DNA of 9,610 nucleotides from VRUB01 sp046758085 (GTDB lineage Bacteria > Pseudomonadota > Gammaproteobacteria > Acidiferrobacterales > SPGG2): the NCBI GenBank assembly GCA_046758085.1, contig JBHHZP010000139.1, positions 1-9,610 of the forward strand, in the 5' to 3' direction. A model generated the notes under the pieces. That model made no database searches. It was not told the DNA's origin and was given only the letters and a program-made list of their open reading frames with translations. The position numbers and the translations under genes were made by a program. Shown here one piece after another: positions 7,001 through 9,610 of this stretch. The stretch's first letter is position 1; every line of letters begins with the position of its first letter.

Positions 7001-8921
7001 TATCGGCGATATGTCCGGCGATGTCTTTGGCAATGGCATGTTGCTCTCCCGGCATATCAAGCTGGTCGGCGCCTTTAATCACCTGCATATTTTCCTCGAC
7101 CCTGATCCCGATACGGAGGCCTCCTTCCATGAGCGCGAGCGCTTGTTCAAGCGACCGCGGTCGAGCTGGTTGGATTACAACCAGGAGCTTATATCCAAAG
7201 GTGGCGGGGTCTTTGCGCGCAGCGCCAAGTCGATTCCGCTGTCTGCCGACGTGCAGGAGCTGCTACGCGTCAATGTCGAGCGTATGACTCCGAACGAGCT
7301 GATCAAGGCCATGCTCAAGGCGCCGGTCGATCTGCTGTGGAACGGCGGTATCGGCACCTACGTGAAGGCCGAGTCGGAAACCCATATGGACGCCAAGGAT
7401 CGTGCTAATGACGCCGTGCGCGTAAACGGGCGGGACTTGAGCTGCCGCATCGTGGCCGAAGGCGGAAATCTCGGTCTGACTCAGCTCGGGCGCATCGAGT
7501 ACGCGCGCAAAGGTGGGAAGATTTATACGGATTTCATCGATAACTCCGCCGGTGTCGACTGCTCGGACCACGAGGTCAATATCAAGATACTGCTGAACGA
7601 GATCGTCAACAACGGCGACATGACCCGCAAGCAGCGCAATCAGTTGCTCACCGCTATGACCGATGAAGTCGCGGAACTTGTGCTTGGGGACAACTACGGC
7701 CAGACCCAGGCTATTAGCATCACTACGTTTCAGGCACCAACATTACTGGCAGAACATGCCCGCTTCATCCGCCGGCTGGAACGCCAAGGAAAGCTTGACC
7801 GCGCCGGCGAGTTTTTGCCCACTACCAAGGTGATCGCTGACCGGCTGGCGGCACAGCAGGGTCTGAGCACGCCCGAGATTGCCGTGCTGCTGGCTTATAG
7901 CAAGATGACACTCTATGAAGAGCTGTTGTCCTCGGACGTGCCCGAGGACCCGTACCTCTCGCATGAGCTCCCGCGTCATTTCCCCAAACGCCTGGGGGAA
8001 CGCTTCGGCGCGGCAATGAACAAGCATCGTTTGCGGCGCGAGATCATCGCCACCCACATCACCAACAGCATGGTGAACCGGGTCGGACCAACGTTCGCGT
8101 TCCGCATGCGCCAGGAGACCGGGGCCAGCGCGCCAGACATTGCGCGCGCCTATACCGCGGCACACGAAATCTTCGCCGTCCATGAGCTGTGGACGCAGAT
8201 CGAGTCGCTCGACAACCAGGTTGCGGCGCAATCACAGCTAGCGATGTTGACCGATGTCGGTGGGCTCATCGAGCGCGCCGCGTTGTGGCTGCTGCGCAAT
8301 CGCCGCCCGCCGCTGGATATCGCATCCACGGTCGCTTACTTCCAGACCGGGGTAGGCGAGCTGGCGGACAGCTTCCCCACGCCCTTGGCCGCCGAAAATC
8401 GCTTGACGCTCAAACAGCGAACCAAGGGTTTCGCCTCTGACGGTGTACCGCAACCTTTGGCCACACGGGTGGCGGGGCTGTTTGCGTTGTCGTCGGCACT
8501 GGATATTGTCGAGGTGGCCAAGGTAGCCAAGCGCGACGTGCCGTTCGTGGCGACCTTGTACTTCGCGCTGGGCGCCCGGCTTGACCTGCAGTGGCTGCGC
8601 GAACAGATCGCTACCTTGAAGGTGTGGAATCACTGGCACTCGTTGGCCCAATCAGCCTTGCGCAACGACCTGCACATCCAGCAACGCAACCTCACTGCGG
8701 AGGTGTTGCGCCACGCGCGCGGCACGGTTCGCGCAAAGCCCCTTGTTGATACCTGGATCGAAGACAACCAGGCGATTGTCGACTTTTTTATGGAGCTGAT
8801 GTCCGACCTGAAAGCCAACGATACAGTGGACTTCGCCATGCTCTCTGTCGCCCTGAGTGAGGTCCACAACCTGCTTCGGGGCGAGGCGCCAGCGACCGCA
8901 AAGTCAGCATCGGCTGCCTGA
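4056..8921 (+). CDS. gdhB: NAD-specific glutamate dehydrogenase, large (180-kDa) class
   Basis: Oxidatively deaminates L-glutamate to 2-oxoglutarate and ammonium with NAD+, a mainly catabolic cytoplasmic reaction. Length is 1621 residues from ATG 4056, typical of this class (Pseudomonas GdhB type). The N-terminal ~700 residues are the regulatory part, where family members carry ACT-like domains; TDDMPFLVDSVSMALNRHGL near residues 105-125 is a hallmark. The catalytic core includes GGLRWSDRREDFRTEV from ~813, lysines K833 and K838 in MKAQMVK, and GSKGG with K848. The nucleotide-binding fold shows VGIGDMSGDVFGNG from ~980. NGGIGTYVK (~1096), EGGNLGLTQLGR (~1135) and DNSAGVDCSDHEVNI (~1162) are also present. 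The remainder is the helical C-terminal domain, ending in TGA. No frameshift or missing catalytic residue is seen. It appears monocistronic or leads into livH, with no terminator visible after it. The family often shows allosteric control by amino acids; nothing specific can be read here. Confidence 0.97.
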   Translation: MPVQRKMRTAELIDRLVSASQDTIPKSQAKQIETFLRQYYRWVSPEDLVNQNILDLRGAALAHWQLARQRAPGTAKVHVYNPQFEKHGWQSTHTIVQIVTDDMPFLVDSVSMALNRHGLTIHLTIHPVVKVRRGANGKLLDVFPSGARDEGTPESFMQFQVDRQPQASALHELAGEIEHVLEDVHRACADWQSMLQRVRDIIDDLEKKPPALEADEVTEAQAFFRWIEAGHFTFLGYCEYDLAPSKTETELRLAANSQLGILRKNGNETDTAKISVLPSEIGEYSRSQQLLVVTKANSRATIHRPAYMDFIGIKRFDAEGKINGERCILGLFTSAAYNRTTREIPLLRHKSKRIIELSGLPSNSHGGKALQNIIENYPRDELFQISEDKLLVMAMGILELQERQRIRLLVRRDTYGRFYSCLVYIPRERYNRELRLRIQQILMDTFHGTGVEFDALFSESVLARFHFVIYTDPATHIDYDLKEIEAQIIEAARSWQDNLRDALIERYGEERGTTLYNIYSDAFPGGYREDFEARTAAIDVDHMESVRGTDNLGISFYRPIVETEGGVRMKLFSSGKAIPPSDALPVVENMGLKVIAERPYEIRPRDGEPLWIHEFNMVHAHGLEIDPEQVGETFQNAFTRIWRGTVENDGFNRLVLGAGLNWRDTVMLRAYYKYMLQIRVPFSRAYMIETLAKNPRITRALVDLFHARFDPRHTSNAEQRTATLVKQIQEQVDSVASLDEDRILRSFLNVIQSTVRTNYFQSGTDGEPKQYLSFKIDPSHISEMPSPRPMFEIFVFSPRMEGVHLRGGKVARGGLRWSDRREDFRTEVLGLMKAQMVKNAVIVPVGSKGGFVLKQPPAGNDREALAQEVVACYSMLIRGMLDITDNLQGGAVVPPTCVVRYDDDDPYLVVAADKGTATFSDIANGIAEEYDFWLGDAFASGGSVGYDHKKMGITARGAWESVKRHFRELGTDPQTTDFTVVGIGDMSGDVFGNGMLLSRHIKLVGAFNHLHIFLDPDPDTEASFHERERLFKRPRSSWLDYNQELISKGGGVFARSAKSIPLSADVQELLRVNVERMTPNELIKAMLKAPVDLLWNGGIGTYVKAESETHMDAKDRANDAVRVNGRDLSCRIVAEGGNLGLTQLGRIEYARKGGKIYTDFIDNSAGVDCSDHEVNIKILLNEIVNNGDMTRKQRNQLLTAMTDEVAELVLGDNYGQTQAISITTFQAPTLLAEHARFIRRLERQGKLDRAGEFLPTTKVIADRLAAQQGLSTPEIAVLLAYSKMTLYEELLSSDVPEDPYLSHELPRHFPKRLGERFGAAMNKHRLRREIIATHITNSMVNRVGPTFAFRMRQETGASAPDIARAYTAAHEIFAVHELWTQIESLDNQVAAQSQLAMLTDVGGLIERAALWLLRNRRPPLDIASTVAYFQTGVGELADSFPTPLAAENRLTLKQRTKGFASDGVPQPLATRVAGLFALSSALDIVEVAKVAKRDVPFVATLYFALGARLDLQWLREQIATLKVWNHWHSLAQSALRNDLHIQQRNLTAEVLRHARGTVRAKPLVDTWIEDNQAIVDFFMELMSDLKANDTVDFAMLSVALSEVHNLLRGEAPATAKSASAA

Positions 8922-9233
8922 ACAATTGCCGCGGCGAACGGTGCGATGAGCCACCGGCACACGGCCTACCTACGCACACCCAGAGAGGATGTTGTATTCC
9001 TGTCCCTCGCTCTGGGCCCCCGTTTCTTCATGGGGCGCCTGTTCCGTCTTCAGCGCCTGCGGTGCGGTGCAACAAGTACGGGCGCGGATACTGCGACCGC
9101 TGCACGCTGCCAGAGCGCCGTCGCATCCTCGTTGCAGACCAACGGTTCTGCTGACGGTGGAAACTGTGTAAGCTAGGCTCTGCCAAGAATAATGAGCCGA
9201 AGCGACGCATATTCGAAAGCCGATCACCGCAGT

Positions 9234-9253
9234 TGCCATCGCATTAGATGGCA
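9234..9253. repeat. Perfect inverted repeat, 7-bp arms, upstream of livH
   Basis: Arms TGCCATC (9234-9240) and GATGGCA (9247-9253) are exact reverse complements around a 6-base centre, GCATTA. It could be a dimeric regulator site or an RNA hairpin. No T tract follows, so it does not look like an intrinsic terminator. It lies about 100 bp before the livH start. Confidence 0.5.
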
Positions 9254-9275
9254 CGCCACACCAGCGTCGTAGTGC

Positions 9276-9290
9276 TGCCGTGTCACGGCA
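9276..9290. repeat. Perfect 15-base palindrome upstream of livH
   Basis: TGCCGTG (9276-9282) and CACGGCA (9284-9290) are exact reverse complements around one central base. The single-base centre favours a DNA operator over an RNA hairpin. It lies 60 bp before the livH start, a usual place for a repressor or activator site. It shares the TGCC...GGCA ends with the repeat at 9234-9253. Confidence 0.5.
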
Positions 9291-9350
9291 ATCGGAATCG
9301 CAGGCGCTGCTTTGATCGCGTTGACGCTGTTATCCGCTGGATCGTGAGTC

Positions 9351-9610
9351 ATGGGATATTTTCTGCAGCAACTCATTAACGGCCTGACCCTCGGCATGAT
9401 CTACGGCCTGATCGCCATCGGCTACACGATGGTGTACGGCATCATTGGCATGATCAACTTCGCGCACGGCGAGATCTTTATGATCAGCGCTTTTATCTCA
9501 ATCATCACGTTTCTGGTGCTCGGGCTCCTCGGCATGGGTTGGGTGCCGCTCGCACTGCTGCTGATACTGGTAACGACCATGCTGCTTACCTCGGTCTACG
9601 GGTGGGCGCT
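9351..9610 (+). CDS. livH: Branched-chain amino acid ABC transporter permease, LivH type (5' part only)
   Basis: The first 86 codons are inside the window; the frame is open to the right edge. LivH is one of two inner-membrane permease subunits of the LIV uptake system, which moves leucine, isoleucine and valine (sometimes other amides or amino acids) with LivM, ATPases LivG and LivF and a periplasmic binding protein. The N-terminus is hydrophobic, with a first membrane segment around residues 8-30 (LINGLTLGMIYGLIAIGYTM), the family signature INFAHGE at 35-41, and further membrane segments at ~42-61 and ~64-80. ATG 9351 is the first possible start, because an in-frame TGA sits at 9345-9347; the Shine-Dalgarno is weak (GGA nine bases upstream). 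It is probably the first gene of a liv operon continuing to the right. The substrate range of such permeases varies (urea and amide systems are related), so the ligand is inferred. Confidence 0.92.
   Translation, partial: MGYFLQQLINGLTLGMIYGLIAIGYTMVYGIIGMINFAHGEIFMISAFISIITFLVLGLLGMGWVPLALLLILVTTMLLTSVYGWA

Larger units (their letters stand above)
8922..9350. other. Intergenic region between glutamate dehydrogenase and livH, no recognisable gene
   Basis: These 429 bases contain overlapping short frames on both strands (the longest 94 codons on the minus strand, 8970-9254), but their translations look like random GC-rich reading with no known motif. There is no strong rho-independent terminator: GCCCC/GGGGC near 9017-9040 and CGGTG/CACCG at 8939-8956 are weak stems without a T tract. 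The 3' part holds two perfect inverted repeats, annotated separately. A weak promoter-like pair, CTGACG (9151-9156) and TAGGCT (9174-9179) with a 17-base spacer, is the best I could find for livH and is not convincing. Confidence 0.6.

Noticed and set aside
9017..9042. GCCCC/GGGGC stem as a terminator for the glutamate dehydrogenase gene
   Set aside because: Only five base pairs with a loop of about 11 bases and no following T tract; about 100 bp after the stop codon.
8970..9254. Minus-strand frame of 94 codons in the gap before livH, and overlapping plus-strand frames
   Set aside because: No recognisable motif, cysteine- and alanine-rich random-looking composition, several competing frames on both strands and no good ribosome-binding site.
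9249..9264. Possible sigma-54 promoter: TGGCACG matches the -24 element exactly
   Set aside because: The bases at the -12 position (ACCAG) do not match TTGCW at all, and the TGGCA is explained by the inverted repeat.

Overview
This window looks like chromosomal DNA from a GC-rich proteobacterium, most likely a gamma- or betaproteobacterium. The basis is the 180-kDa class NAD-glutamate dehydrogenase of about 1620 residues, a proteobacterial-type LivH permease, an acetoacetyl-CoA synthetase and a JmjC/cupin oxygenase of the ribosomal-oxygenase type. I cannot name the genus. Nothing suggests recent transfer: I see no transposase, integrase, tRNA or CRISPR array, and base composition looks uniform apart from an AT-rich promoter-like patch.

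Layout: positions 1-3647 carry three minus-strand genes with short gaps, so they are probably one operon, transcribed right to left. The order is a small hemerythrin-like (HHE) protein, acetoacetyl-CoA synthetase (gap about 39 bp), then a JmjC/cupin Fe(II)/2-oxoglutarate oxygenase (gap about 59 bp) whose 3' end leaves the window at position 1. A divergent intergenic region (3648-4055) holds a plausible sigma-70 promoter and a GCCGGC hairpin just before the Shine-Dalgarno of the next gene. Positions 4056-8921 encode one very large plus-strand NAD-dependent glutamate dehydrogenase. A 429-bp non-coding stretch follows (8922-9350). It contains two perfect inverted repeats that share TGCC/GGCA ends. 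The window closes with the start of a branched-chain amino acid ABC permease (livH-like), cut off at the right edge.

The genes fit a loose theme of amino acid and ketone-body catabolism. LivH would import leucine, isoleucine and valine, and leucine breakdown yields acetoacetate, which acetoacetyl-CoA synthetase activates. Glutamate dehydrogenase returns amino groups as ammonium and makes 2-oxoglutarate, a cosubstrate of the cupin oxygenase. This link is inferred from gene content and has not been shown.

I found no clear new biological system. The points most worth checking are the paired inverted repeats before livH, the leader hairpin of the glutamate dehydrogenase gene, and the unusual grouping of a hemerythrin-like protein, acetoacetyl-CoA synthetase and a JmjC oxygenase.
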